Positions 33,978-43,248 of a DNA stretch of 64,000 nucleotides are shown piece by piece. The notes beneath the pieces were generated by a model. The model ran no database searches. It worked only from the letters and a program-made list of their open reading frames with translations, and was not told the DNA's origin. This stretch comes from Jeotgalibacillus terrae (GTDB lineage Bacteria > Bacillota > Bacilli > Bacillales > Jeotgalibacillaceae): positions 1 through 64,000 of the forward strand of contig NZ_JAFBDK010000005.1 in the NCBI RefSeq assembly GCF_016908195.1, given 5' to 3'. The stretch's first letter is position 1; each line of letters opens with the position of its first letter. Position numbers and translations under genes: made by a program.

Positions 33978-35423
33978 TTAGTAGCTGTTCGTACATATTG
34001 AAATATCTTCTTTACTCGTTTGAGGATGACAATCATCACCTGAACTAACAGATTCGTCTGCTTTTTGAACCCTCCATTTATCCCTTGAGAATTGAACCAA
34101 TAACACAACGGCCCTAAATATAATATCAAGTCCGATGGCAATCCATACTCCGAGTAATCCCCAGCCAACTTGAACGGTTAACAGATAAACAAATGATGTG
34201 CGAATCAACCACATCCCAAAACCAGTCAAATACATTGGAAACTTTGTATTGCCTGCTCCCTGAAAAACTCCAGTTAAAATCAAGACAACAGCTAAAAAAG
34301 GTTGGAATATCCCTGAGACTTTTAAAGCGATAGAAATATCATTTATCACATCTTGATCCTGTGTAAAGAAACTACCTGTCCAAGAGCCGAGAAAAAATAA
34401 TAAGACCCCTAACACAGTCATAGAGCCTACTGACAGCCAAACACAAAGCCATGCATATTGCTTGGCTTCTTTAATATTACCAGCACCCAGTAATTGCCCA
34501 ACAATGATTGTTGCTGCTGTAGCAAAGCCGTATCCTACCATATAAGAAAAAATCTCGATGTTCCCAGCGATTTGGTGAGCCGCAAACACATTGGTACCTA
34601 ATGCCACTACAAAACCAAAATAAACGATTTGTCCTATTCTCATGATAAGTCTCTCGCCTGCTGCAGGGCCGCCCAGACTCAATAATTCTACTAGATGATC
34701 TTTATCTGGTTTCCAGTAAGATTTTTTAAATTTTATTTCTTTAGTTTTTCGAATATACATCAAAAGTCCAATTGTACCTAAAATACGAGAGATTACAGTT
34801 GCAATGGCTGCTCCAATAATACCGAGTTCCGGGATGAACCAAAAGCCAAATATAAAAACATAATCTAAAACGGCATTTACAATGTTAATCATAATACTTA
34901 TTTTCATAGGAGATTTTGTATCACCGACACCCCTTAATATAGCACTGAGCACGAACATTAAAGACATGAAAATGGAAGGAATCGCTACGATTCTGAAATA
35001 TGTGGAGCCTGCTTGTAAAACATCATCTTCAATACCCATTAATGTCAAAAGAGGTTCAGCAAAAAATAATGTAATAATCCCTGTGACAATCCCTATTACA
35101 ATAGCAATAATGATTGCCTGTTGAGCAATATGCCTTGCTCGTTCTACCTGCTTAGCTCCAATAGAATTAGCAACATATATATTCACCGCAACGCCTAACG
35201 CCATAAATAATGCAAAGTAAATAGCGAGTACAGCGTTTGTAACTCCTACCGCTGAAACTTCTACTAAGCCGATCTTCGAAACAAAATAAGTGTCTATAAA
35301 TCCTAAAATTGTTTGGAAGAAATTTTCTATTACAGCCGGCAGTGCTAATATCAGAATAATATGTATTTTCTTTTTATTAGTATCAGCATGATCAAACGTA
35401 CTATCTTTAACGTGAAGGGACAA
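33978..35423 (-). CDS. MATE family efflux transporter
   Basis: A 481-aa exporter with twelve helices in two homologous halves, related to NorM-type Na+ or H+ antiporters that expel cationic drugs. Typical segments: ALPAVIENFFQTILGFIDTYFVSKIG and VGYGFATAATIIVGQLLGAG. The start chosen is TTG 35423, 9 nt after AGGAGG; the 19 extra upstream codons include the ribosome site itself. It is downstream of copB on the same strand with a hairpin between. The substrate is unknown. Confidence 0.88.
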   Translation of the reverse strand: MSLHVKDSTFDHADTNKKKIHIILILALPAVIENFFQTILGFIDTYFVSKIGLVEVSAVGVTNAVLAIYFALFMALGVAVNIYVANSIGAKQVERARHIAQQAIIIAIVIGIVTGIITLFFAEPLLTLMGIEDDVLQAGSTYFRIVAIPSIFMSLMFVLSAILRGVGDTKSPMKISIMINIVNAVLDYVFIFGFWFIPELGIIGAAIATVISRILGTIGLLMYIRKTKEIKFKKSYWKPDKDHLVELLSLGGPAAGERLIMRIGQIVYFGFVVALGTNVFAAHQIAGNIEIFSYMVGYGFATAATIIVGQLLGAGNIKEAKQYAWLCVWLSVGSMTVLGVLLFFLGSWTGSFFTQDQDVINDISIALKVSGIFQPFLAVVLILTGVFQGAGNTKFPMYLTGFGMWLIRTSFVYLLTVQVGWGLLGVWIAIGLDIIFRAVVLLVQFSRDKWRVQKADESVSSGDDCHPQTSKEDISICTNSY

Positions 35424-35458
35424 ACCTGTATACCTCCTTGCTTGCTCCTGATAAATAA

Positions 35459-35491
35459 CAGCCTTCTGACAAAACAACACAGAAGGCTGTC
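35459..35491 (-). terminator. Terminator of copB
   Basis: On the minus strand, ACAGCCTTCTG and CAGAAGGCTGT pair around 11 nt and are followed by TTATTT. Confidence 0.75.
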
Positions 35492-35506
35492 AGGCTATTA
35501 AACCAA

Positions 35507-37537
35507 TTATATTTTAAGTAACTTCGCATTTATAGCAACAACGACTGTGCTAACAGACATTAAAATTGCACCAACTGCTGGACTTAACACAATGCCAATA
35601 TTATATAAAACACCAGCAGCAAGAGGGATAGCCAGAATATTGTACCCTGCAGCCCACCATAGGTTTTGAACCATTTTTCTGTAAGTGACTTTCGACAACT
35701 GAATGATGTTTACAACATCCTGCGGGTTACTTTTAACAAGAATCACATCAGCTGTTTCAATCGCTACGTCTGTCCCGGTTCCAATAGCAATTCCTAAATC
35801 TGCTTTAGCTAAAGCAGGAGCGTCATTGACTCCATCTCCTGTCATAGCAACTTTTCGACCTGTATTCATAATCTCTGTGATTTTTTCTGACTTTTGGTGA
35901 GGAAGAACTTCAGCATATACTTTATCTATACCAATTTGCTTACCTACATATTCTGCTACCTGATGATTATCCCCTGTCAGCATAATTGATTCTATACCTA
36001 GTTTTTTTAAATCACTAACTGCATTTTTAGCAGTTTCTCTAACAATATCTGCTAGTGCAATCATACCTGCAATCTCTTTATCAATAAGAACAAATACGAC
36101 AGTTTTGCCTTCTCTAGACCAATCATCAAAGTTGGATGTATCATAAGAAATGTCGTTCTCTTTTACATAGCCCGGGCTTACAACCATGATAGCTGAACCT
36201 TCAACTGTAGCTTGTAAACCTTTACCTGTAATTGATTGAAAATCACTTATTTTTTTAAGAGGAAGTTTTCGCTTTGCAGCTTCCTTTACAATACCTTTTG
36301 CAATTGGATGCTCAGATTGTGATTCTACTGAAGCTGCATATGTGATCAAGCGATCTTCTTCAAAACCCTTCATTACTTTGATATCTGTTATTCCGAATTG
36401 CCCCTCAGTGAGGGTGCCGGTCTTATCAAACACTACAGCATTTATTTTTCTGGCATTTTCAAAATTTGTTCGATTACGAATTAGCAACCCTTTTTTAGCT
36501 GAAATCGCAGTAGAAACTGCAACAACAAGCGGAGCCGCAAGTCCAAGTGCATGCGGACATGAAATGACCATTACAGTAACGGTTCTTTCAACAGCAAATG
36601 AAAGGGGATAACCTAATAATGTCCATATTAAGAACGTAGTAACTCCTGCTGCTAAAGCTAAATAAAATAGCCATTTTGCTGCTCTGTTAGATAGGTCCTG
36701 GGTTTTTGATTTAGATTCTTGTGCTTCTTTGACCAAGCTGATTACTTGAGATAAGTATGTTTCTTCTCCAACCTTCTGTACTTTTAACGTAATGGAACCT
36801 TCCCCGTTTATTGAGCCTCCTATCGCTTCCTCGCCATCTGATTTATCCACAGGTACAGACTCCCCAGTTAACATGGATTCATCAATTGTAGATTTCCCTT
36901 CAATAATTAGCCCATCGACCGGAATTTTTTCTCCGGGCTTCACCAATACTCTATCTCCGTTTTGAATTTTATCAATTAGTACATCTTTGATCGAGCCGTC
37001 CTCTTGTATCAGGTGGGCCTCAGATGGCATTAGTTTTACAAGTTCCTCCAGTGCTCGCGAAGCTCCTAAAATTGATCTCATCTCAATCCAATGACCCAGC
37101 AACATAATATTAATGAGAGTGGCTAATTCCCAGAAAAAATCATTACCCCCTACGCCAAAAACAGTAAAGGAGCTATAAACATAAGCTACTGAGATTGCCA
37201 ATGTGATAAGTGTCATCATTCCTGGAGATTTGTTTTTTAGCTCATCATATGCTCCTGTAAGAAACGGCCAGCCCCCATAGAAGAATATAAAAGTAGATAG
37301 ACCAAATAAAATATACATATCATTTTGGAACCGCCAGTCGACGTTTAGGAACATCTGAATCATTGGAGATAATATTAAAATAGGAATCGTGACAATAATG
37401 GAAATCCAGAAACGTTTTTTAAAGTCCTTAATCATATTCTCATGATGATGACTATGATCTTCTTTGTTTTTTGAATGTTCTGCTCCTTTGTGTTCTTGGT
37501 GATCATGTGTTGTGTGATGTTGATGGTTTGTTGACAT
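35507..37537 (-). CDS. copB: Copper-exporting P1B-type ATPase CopB (CPH type)
   Basis: A 676-aa copper exporter. The N-terminus is histidine-rich (HQHHTTHDHQEH, HSHHHEN) instead of an HMA domain. The metal-path motif is CPH (VISCPHALGLAAP), diagnostic for CopB/P1B-3 ATPases linked with Cu(II)/Ag(I). TGES, DKTGTLTEG, SEHP and [10 protein letters not shown] are all present, so it should be active. The start is ATG 37537 after AAGGGAG; the longer upstream frame includes the ribosome site. It is divergent from the multicopper oxidase gene. Confidence 0.94.
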   Translation of the reverse strand: MSTNHQHHTTHDHQEHKGAEHSKNKEDHSHHHENMIKDFKKRFWISIIVTIPILILSPMIQMFLNVDWRFQNDMYILFGLSTFIFFYGGWPFLTGAYDELKNKSPGMMTLITLAISVAYVYSSFTVFGVGGNDFFWELATLINIMLLGHWIEMRSILGASRALEELVKLMPSEAHLIQEDGSIKDVLIDKIQNGDRVLVKPGEKIPVDGLIIEGKSTIDESMLTGESVPVDKSDGEEAIGGSINGEGSITLKVQKVGEETYLSQVISLVKEAQESKSKTQDLSNRAAKWLFYLALAAGVTTFLIWTLLGYPLSFAVERTVTVMVISCPHALGLAAPLVVAVSTAISAKKGLLIRNRTNFENARKINAVVFDKTGTLTEGQFGITDIKVMKGFEEDRLITYAASVESQSEHPIAKGIVKEAAKRKLPLKKISDFQSITGKGLQATVEGSAIMVVSPGYVKENDISYDTSNFDDWSREGKTVVFVLIDKEIAGMIALADIVRETAKNAVSDLKKLGIESIMLTGDNHQVAEYVGKQIGIDKVYAEVLPHQKSEKITEIMNTGRKVAMTGDGVNDAPALAKADLGIAIGTGTDVAIETADVILVKSNPQDVVNIIQLSKVTYRKMVQNLWWAAGYNILAIPLAAGVLYNIGIVLSPAVGAILMSVSTVVVAINAKLLKI

Positions 37538-37651
37538 AGAAAAACTCCCTTCTGGTCTATTTTCTTCTCTTATCAATTATCTTTACCCAAAAATTTTGAA
37601 GAAATCATGCAGATCAAAATTTAATTATGATCTAAATAATGACCATATCAT

Positions 37652-37681
37652 ACTGAGATTTTCATAAAATACAAACTCAGT
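37652..37681. promoter_or_regulatory. Inverted repeat in the copB/multicopper oxidase divergent region
   Basis: ACTGAG and CTCAGT are inverted arms 18 nt apart in the 260-bp divergent intergenic region. It may be an operator; the regulator is not encoded nearby. Confidence 0.3.
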
Positions 37682-37797
37682 TCTGCTAATGAATTCATTT
37701 TGTTAAAAGTCAAAGAAATGCTACCATTCCTCCGCCAAATATGCATATTTATGAGTTAAGGTGAAAGCAAATACTAATGAAAGAAGGGATTGAGATA

Positions 37798-39297
37798 ATG
37801 CAAAAAAAATTGCTAAAAGGAACCTTATCTATTTTAGCTGCAATAATCTTATCGGCTTGCACAGGTGATAGTGGGGGAATGAACTCTAGTATGATGATGG
37901 ATAATGAAGATAATCCTGATCAAGGTATGGATCAGGATGGTATGAATGAAATGATGGATCATGGGGAGGTACCTTCACTTGCATCTTCTGAAGGAGTAAA
38001 TGAGTTGGTGATTCCTCCATTATTAGAAAAGCAAAAAGGAAAAAACTATGATTATGAAGTGACGGCACAAGAAGGGATCACTGAATTTTTCGAAGGAATC
38101 TCAACTGAGACTTACGGATATAATGGTGATTTGCTTGGTCCCACACTGAAAATAGAAGAAGGAGAGAGTGTGAATGTTAAAATTACAAATGACTTAAATG
38201 AACCAACTACATTTCATTGGCATGGTTTGGAAGTTGCCAGTAAAATAGATGGTGGACCCAGTGATGAAATTCAACCAGGAGAAAGCCGGATCATTACATT
38301 AGAAGCTGATCAACCAGCTGCTACATTATGGTATCACCCACATGTTCATGAAATGACTGCTGAACAAGTATTTAGAGGACTCTCAGGAATGTTAATCATT
38401 GACAATTCCATTAATTCAGATTTGGAGATTCCAAACGAATATGGGGTTAACGATATTCCGCTTATTTTTCAAGACCGTCTTTTTGACGAAGATAAGCAAT
38501 TAGATTACGACAATCTCATGAATGTAGACGGCACTTTGGGTGACGTTTCCATGGTGAACGGAACAATCAATCCAAAGATGACTGTCACAGAACCTATTAT
38601 GCGATTTCGTTTATTAAATGGATCAAATGCACGTAATTATACATTTCGCTTAAGTAATGGTGATAATTTCACTCAAATTGCCTCTGACGGCAGCTTACTC
38701 GATGAGCCAGTTGACCGTAAAGAACTTACACTCGCTGCTTCGGAGCGTGCTGAAATTCTTATAGATTTTTCGAAATTAACTGAAGAGGAATCACTTTCTA
38801 TCATTAATGAAGAAGGTGTAGTGCTACTCCCATTTGATGTGAAAGATACTGATTCAACAGCGGGCTCTATTAAAACATGGACCACTGATGAGCCGTTTTT
38901 GACAGATGAGGAGAAAGAAATGCCTGTTACTAAAAACATTGAATTATTTGGAATGATGGATATGGTATCTATTAACGGAAAAAAATTCGATGCTGATCGT
39001 ATTGATTTGCGTCAGGAGCAGGGCGTGACAGAAGTGTGGGAAATTTATAATAAACCGGATATGATGGGTGGTATGGTACATCCATTCCACATTCATGGTA
39101 CCCAGTTCAAAGTAATTTCCCGTGACGGTGAAGAAGTGGAAGAAAGTGAACAAGGCTTTAAAGATAGTGTTGCAGTTGAACCTGGTGAAAGAGTAAAATT
39201 GCTCGTCACTTTTCCTGAAAAAGGGGTTTACGTATTCCATTGCCATATTTTAGAACATGAAGATAATGGCATGATGGGACAGATTGAAGTGTATTAA
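37798..39297 (+). CDS. Multicopper oxidase lipoprotein (CueO/CotA-like cuprous oxidase)
   Basis: A 499-aa oxidase. Lipobox LSAC near residue 21 is followed by a Met-rich segment (MMMDNEDNPDQGMDQDGM) likely to bind Cu(I). All four copper-ligand blocks are present: TTFHWHG, WYHPHVHEM, HPFHIHG and HCHILEHEDNGMM. Family members oxidise Cu(I) to less toxic Cu(II) outside the membrane. The start chosen is ATG 37798, 7 nt after GAAGGGAT; the upstream ATG 37777 precedes this site. A terminator follows. Confidence 0.93.
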   Translation: MQKKLLKGTLSILAAIILSACTGDSGGMNSSMMMDNEDNPDQGMDQDGMNEMMDHGEVPSLASSEGVNELVIPPLLEKQKGKNYDYEVTAQEGITEFFEGISTETYGYNGDLLGPTLKIEEGESVNVKITNDLNEPTTFHWHGLEVASKIDGGPSDEIQPGESRIITLEADQPAATLWYHPHVHEMTAEQVFRGLSGMLIIDNSINSDLEIPNEYGVNDIPLIFQDRLFDEDKQLDYDNLMNVDGTLGDVSMVNGTINPKMTVTEPIMRFRLLNGSNARNYTFRLSNGDNFTQIASDGSLLDEPVDRKELTLAASERAEILIDFSKLTEEESLSIINEEGVVLLPFDVKDTDSTAGSIKTWTTDEPFLTDEEKEMPVTKNIELFGMMDMVSINGKKFDADRIDLRQEQGVTEVWEIYNKPDMMGGMVHPFHIHGTQFKVISRDGEEVEESEQGFKDSVAVEPGERVKLLVTFPEKGVYVFHCHILEHEDNGMMGQIEVY

Positions 39298-39321
39298 GCA
39301 GAAAACTCAATATAGTACAAA

Positions 39322-39362
39322 GAGTCTCCAAAGGTTAAGCTTTCACCTTTTGGAGACCCTTT
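39322..39362 (+). terminator. Terminator of the multicopper oxidase gene
   Basis: GAGTCTCCAAAGGT pairs with ACCTTTTGGAGAC with one bulge, followed by CCTTTGG. Confidence 0.7.
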
Positions 39363-39481
39363 GGATTATTTGCTTTATTATGCCTTGAAAACCTTACATT
39401 TAATTAATCAAAAAAGTTGGCTTATCATCGAGGCAGAGGCTAACTTATTTTTTGATTGTGCGAAGTTTGGGTAATAATAAA

Positions 39482-39520
39482 AAGCTTGCAGTGTCCCATC
39501 AATTATGAGCACTGCAAGCT
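39482..39520 (-). terminator. Terminator of the YdhK-family gene
   Basis: AAGCTTGCAGTG and CACTGCAAGCTT form a 12-bp perfect stem just downstream of the minus-strand gene. Confidence 0.75.
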
Positions 39521-39532
39521 TATTTATTTCAT

Positions 39533-40171
39533 TTATTCCGGCTCTTTTAACTCTTCCTCTGTAATCCATTTATGATTAGTCACTTCATCTCCGTTTTCTA
39601 AAGTAAAGTCAACCATATAAACAGTTGTCTCCTCGGCAGTATCAATTTCAGCCGTTGCACCTTCCATACCTTCCATGTGTGAAGCTTCTACCTTTACTTC
39701 ATCACCTTTTTGGTAAGACTCTTCCTGTCTGTCAGAAATTTCTTCATGAATAACCCATTTATGATCTTCTACTCTATCTCCACCATCGGTTGGGTCATAA
39801 GAAATACTATAAGCTACAGTGTCATAGGCTCCTACAATTGTAGCTTCTGCACCCTCCATGCCTTCCATATGTGATGCAGTGATTATTGCTGTGTCACCAG
39901 CCTCAAACTTCGGTGCCTCGGCCTCTTGCAGACCTTCAGGAATTTCACCTGAACCGGACATATCCATACCTGAATGGTCCATCTCCCCGGTAGAATCGCT
40001 TTGTTCTGAAGAATTCTCTTCGTCCATTGATTCCATTTCATTTTCAGTTTCTTCGGTCTCAGAATCATTCACTGCGCCAGATTCTGCTCCTTCATTATCT
40101 GCACAGGCAAATAAAATTGTACTTGCTGCCAGTGAAAATGTACCTATCATCAGTCTTTTACTCAATGCCAC
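39533..40171 (-). CDS. YdhK family lipoprotein (two DUF1541 domains)
   Basis: A 212-aa lipoprotein with lipobox LFAC, an acidic linker with HSGMDMSGSG, and two tandem DUF1541 repeats (about 85-142 and 150-207). Each repeat has SHMEGMEGA and a DHKWV / NHKWI turn. DUF1541/YdhK proteins are often seen in copper clusters and the repeated HMEGM motifs could hold Cu(I); the function is not established. GTG 40171 lies 9 nt after GGGAGG. Confidence 0.85.
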   Translation of the reverse strand: MALSKRLMIGTFSLAASTILFACADNEGAESGAVNDSETEETENEMESMDEENSSEQSDSTGEMDHSGMDMSGSGEIPEGLQEAEAPKFEAGDTAIITASHMEGMEGAEATIVGAYDTVAYSISYDPTDGGDRVEDHKWVIHEEISDRQEESYQKGDEVKVEASHMEGMEGATAEIDTAEETTVYMVDFTLENGDEVTNHKWITEEELKEPE

Positions 40172-40198
40172 TAATATAACCTCCCAATATCGTTATAT

Positions 40199-40215
40199 AA
40201 ATGGGATACCCATTT
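40199..40215. promoter_or_regulatory. Palindrome upstream of the YdhK gene
   Basis: AAATGGG-ATA-CCCATTT is a perfect 17-bp palindrome 28 nt before the start, in promoter position. Possible operator of a metal regulator. Confidence 0.4.
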
Positions 40216-40306
40216 TTTGTGCAGAAATGATGGAGGATTGAAAATAAAATTAAAATTTTTTTGTGATAAAACACATTATAAACAAGGAGGCTATGTCGAT
40301 GTAATT

Positions 40307-41251
40307 TCAATTGACTTGGAAAATACCTTCCATTCCTTGTTCCTTATGGTTTGGTAATGAGCAAAAGAAGGGAACTTGAGTAGCTTTTTTTGCAATTAAT
40401 TGGACCGATTTCGATTCACCAGGTTTCAAATGTATATGTACTTTATTTGAATTAGTTCCATGATTATGTGTATTACTTAAGTTATTAAGGATTTCTATTG
40501 TATTATTTTCAAATTGAAGGTCATGATCGATTGTTCCGGTGTTAGTCAGTACTATCTCAGTTAAAGAGCCCTTTTGCAATTGTATCTTTGAAGGATAGTA
40601 AGTATATTCGTTCATTTTCACCTCTACTTTTTCTGATATGCTGGATTGTGGTTCTTTTGTGGTATGATTTTCAGATAAAATTTGATTGTTATTTACATGG
40701 GGGTGGCTTTTAATTTCATTTATAAAAAATAAAGGTCCAGTCATTTCAACTATAAAAAACAAAATTATAAATATGACCCCTGCTTTTAATGGGTTAGAGA
40801 CAGCATTTATCAATAATTTTCTAGTGCTATTTACTTCATCTCCGATTAATCTAATAACCAATGCTGAAATAAAACAATGACTAAAGAATAAAATCTTTAC
40901 CATAGAATCGTAATTTTCACTTTGAATCATAGATCCCAGCATAACCCCCATCATTCCGGCCATAACACCTGATAACATCCCATCCAGTAAGGCTACTTTC
41001 CCTATTCCGTTTCCAGGGATTGCTCCAACCACTAAACCGGTCATCATGCTGTAAACCGTTGCAATAAATAAGTTGTCTGAAAAATATATTCCTAAAATGG
41101 TTCCAATTATTAATCCTGTTGACATCGCCGTAGACATGGAAATCATCATACCATTCATTTTGCTAATTGTTTTATGGGTATACATTAAAGCAACAATCGT
41201 TCCATACAATATAAATGACAGGGCAATAATCACGAGCAATCCTACATTCAA
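40307..41251 (-). CDS. Membrane protein with C-terminal cupredoxin domain
   Basis: A 314-aa protein: about five or six helices (residues 5-180) rich in Gly/Met (GMLSGVMAGMMGVMLGSM), then a plastocyanin/azurin-like domain (about 210-314). The type 1 copper ligands are visible as H in IDHDLQF and C-H-M in FFCSLPNHKEQGMEG. It probably binds copper outside the membrane. A CsoR-like operator lies 72 nt upstream. Confidence 0.82.
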   Translation of the reverse strand: MNVGLLVIIALSFILYGTIVALMYTHKTISKMNGMMISMSTAMSTGLIIGTILGIYFSDNLFIATVYSMMTGLVVGAIPGNGIGKVALLDGMLSGVMAGMMGVMLGSMIQSENYDSMVKILFFSHCFISALVIRLIGDEVNSTRKLLINAVSNPLKAGVIFIILFFIVEMTGPLFFINEIKSHPHVNNNQILSENHTTKEPQSSISEKVEVKMNEYTYYPSKIQLQKGSLTEIVLTNTGTIDHDLQFENNTIEILNNLSNTHNHGTNSNKVHIHLKPGESKSVQLIAKKATQVPFFCSLPNHKEQGMEGIFQVN

Positions 41252-41322
41252 TAGATCTAATTCCTTCCTGTATTTAATTTTTTGGTTAATTTATTTTTAT
41301 CATATGTAAAAAACACCTTTAC

Positions 41323-41339
41323 ATACCTAGTATGGGTAT
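41323..41339. promoter_or_regulatory. CsoR-type copper operator
   Basis: ATACCTAGTATGGGTAT is a pseudo-palindrome close to the B. subtilis CsoR operator (ATACCCTACGGGGGTAT, from memory). It lies in the divergent region between the cupredoxin gene and copZ. No csoR gene is in the window, so a chromosomal CsoR elsewhere would act on it. Confidence 0.6.
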
Positions 41340-41593
41340 ATTATTATATTTATAATAGGTTCCAATAATTGATCAAATAATCTCTTACAATAAAGAGTGT
41401 GCTTTTTCGCTAACGAAATTTAGTTTGGTAATAAAAGGTTTTCGACATGAGCTAAACTGAATTGAATAATAAACGCGTTAGATCTAGAAGATAATTGAAA
41501 AAGTATGTATTTGTTGAATTGTATACAGTAGATTTGTAATAACGGTTCAGAAGTGATTATTTGAAAAAATTATAATGGCGAGGAGGATATAAA

Positions 41594-41803
41594 ATGGAGA
41601 GTGTATCACTAAAAGTTACAGGTATGTCTTGTCAGAATTGTGTAAAATCTATTGAAAAAAACCTTGGTGAGATGCAGGGTGTTGAGAAAGTTTCTGTTTC
41701 ACTTCAAGAAAACATTGTCAATGTAAACTATAATGAAGATGAGGTTTCTTTAGATCAAATGCAAGTTGTAATAGAAGATCAAGGTTACGAAGTTAATAAA
41801 TAG
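41594..41803 (+). CDS. copZ: Copper chaperone CopZ (HMA domain)
   Basis: A 69-aa single HMA domain carrying the Cu(I) motif GMSCQNC near residues 10-16 and the fold-typical DQGYEV end. CopZ carries Cu(I) to exporters and to the CsoR sensor. AGGAGG lies 9 nt before ATG. The usual partner copA is absent here; the exporter on this island is CopB, which lacks an HMA domain. It may serve a chromosomal CopA. Confidence 0.93.
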   Translation: MESVSLKVTGMSCQNCVKSIEKNLGEMQGVEKVSVSLQENIVNVNYNEDEVSLDQMQVVIEDQGYEVNK

Positions 41804-41982
41804 TATCTTAGAATTTGTTCGAGCCCGTTAGAGTAACAAAATAGTCCACAAGGAGCAATTGCTACTTGTAGATTATTTTGTTTTTTTGTGAGAGAATGCA
41901 TCATTTCTCGATAAATTTACTCTATTATGTTCATGTGATTGAACCAGAATGAATGACTATATTCATAAAGGAGATGATGATT

Positions 41983-42231
41983 ATGATGAATGGCTCTGGC
42001 ATGATGGCGGGTGGAATGTGGCTCGGTATACTGCTTGTTGGTTTGGTGGTCATACTTGTGATATTCGCATTTTTTAAACTGCTTAATTCTAGAATAGACG
42101 GTGATTCCGCTAAGCATCAAAATGAAGGAGATTTTTCTTTGATCATCCTCAATGAAAGGTTAGCGAAGGGTGAGATACAAGTAGAAGAATACAATCATCT
42201 GAAAGGTATAATCCTTAAGTCAGAAAAATAA
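41983..42231 (+). CDS. Small SHOCT-domain membrane protein, paralogue
   Basis: An 82-aa paralogue of the protein at 29309 with the same Met/Gly-rich start, one transmembrane helix and SHOCT motif (LNERLAKGEIQVEEYNHLKG). The start is ATG 41983 after AAAGGAG. It is followed, after 87 nt, by a DsbD-like gene. Function unknown. Confidence 0.82.
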   Translation: MMNGSGMMAGGMWLGILLVGLVVILVIFAFFKLLNSRIDGDSAKHQNEGDFSLIILNERLAKGEIQVEEYNHLKGIILKSEK

Positions 42232-42318
42232 AAAAATAAAAGTATTTTAGAAATATTGCTGAAATATTGAACAAATTCAGCATTGACAATCACAGTAAGC
42301 AAAGTTGGGTGAAATGCA

Positions 42319-43053
42319 GTGAATGATTTGTTTTGGCAAGTCAGTAATACTTTCAGTGAACCATTTTTTGAATTGTTCCATCAGGCGCAAAGCTTTCCGA
42401 TCATTGCTGCTTTTTTTCTTGGTATTGTCGGTGCATTGGCACCCTGTCAGTTCACAGGTAATCTGGGGGCTATCGCAATATATGGTAATCGTTCAATTCA
42501 GAACAAAATCGCGTGGACTGAGGTTTATTTTTTTATAGTCGGTAAAATCTTTGTATTCTCACTCCTTGGTTTTGTTGTCTGGCAGTTTGGAAATGAAATC
42601 GAACAAAGCCTGATTACTTACTTTCCATGGCTCAGAAGGATCGTCGGACCAATATTAATTGTCATTGGATTATTTTTGTTAGGCATCTTTAAATCACGTT
42701 TGGGAGTTCAATTCATAAGACTTCCAGAAAGGTGGTTTAAAAGGGGGAAGTTAGGTGCTTTTTTAATGGGCGTTAGCTTTTCTCTTGGGTTTTGTCCAAC
42801 AATGTTCGTTTTATTTTTTGTCACGCTGCTGCCATATTCATTTACTGTTAGTTACGGCTTTATATTGCCTGCCATATTCTCAGTGGGAACATCACTTCCA
42901 TTGTTGATTGCGTTATTTTTATTATGGTTTTTTGACATTGAGAATAGAAACTTAAAAAAGAATGGGAGAAAAATCGGAAACTACGTACAGAAAGCTGCTG
43001 GGATATTTATCATTTTTTTGGGGATAATCGATATCGCTACTTACTGGGTGTGA
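42319..43053 (+). CDS. DsbD/TauE-like (UreH_2) membrane protein, element 3 copy
   Basis: A 244-aa paralogue of the protein at 29637, differing at about 19 positions by eye. The half-site cysteines are conserved (GALAPCQFTGN and GFCPTMFVLFF). The GTG start and its weak ribosome site are also conserved. In this element it neighbours copZ and the cupredoxin gene, in element 2 the ccdA-bdb operon, so a link to thiol or copper redox is likely. Confidence 0.8.
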   Translation: MNDLFWQVSNTFSEPFFELFHQAQSFPIIAAFFLGIVGALAPCQFTGNLGAIAIYGNRSIQNKIAWTEVYFFIVGKIFVFSLLGFVVWQFGNEIEQSLITYFPWLRRIVGPILIVIGLFLLGIFKSRLGVQFIRLPERWFKRGKLGAFLMGVSFSLGFCPTMFVLFFVTLLPYSFTVSYGFILPAIFSVGTSLPLLIALFLLWFFDIENRNLKKNGRKIGNYVQKAAGIFIIFLGIIDIATYWV

Positions 43054-43104
43054 CGTAAGCATCTTATGTCAATGATAAATAACCTCTCTCATAATACTTG
43101 TTTT

Positions 43105-43248
43105 GATCAATCTTTTTTATAAAAATTTCATTTATAATAAATTCAACCTCTTCATTTTAACTGATCTTTGTTTAAAATGAAGAGGTTATTTTATTCTGAA
43201 ATCAACTTTTGTAGCATGTTTTTGATTAAACTTTTTTTCAAACCTACA
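43105..43248 (-). other. L-type end of element 3
   Basis: Minus strand begins TGTAGGTTTGAAAAAAAG, with dispersed inward AATAAA-like boxes as in element 2. It ends at ACA, directly followed by CTAGA. Confidence 0.72.
43145..43190 (+). terminator. Terminator before the end of element 3
   Basis: AACCTCTTCATTTTAA pairs with TTTAAAATGAAGAGGTT, followed by ATTTTATT; a copy of the hairpin at 30463. Confidence 0.83.

Larger units (their letters stand above)
15696..43248 (+). mobile_element. Tandem array of Tn7-like elements at attTn7
   Basis: The block is bounded by CTAGA duplications and by the two halves of the glmS terminator. Internal ACA-CTAGA-TGT junctions at 19444-19454 and 30563-30573 divide it into three units of 3.75, 11.1 and 12.7 kb. 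All genes inside are accessory: mercury, cadmium and copper resistance, thiol redox, efflux. No tnsB, tnsC, tnsD or complete tnsA is present, so movement would need Tns proteins in trans. Confidence 0.88.
30571..43248 (+). mobile_element. Tn7-like element 3 (copper resistance), possibly composite
   Basis: It starts TGTCCCCACGCAAAAAAC and ends at ACA 43248, whose complement begins TGTAGGTTTGAAAAAAAG. CTAGA flanks both sides. The two termini belong to different end families. The first 558 bp also form a self-contained pair of matching ends (30571-31128), so the unit may be one small element plus the remainder of another. Confidence 0.7.
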
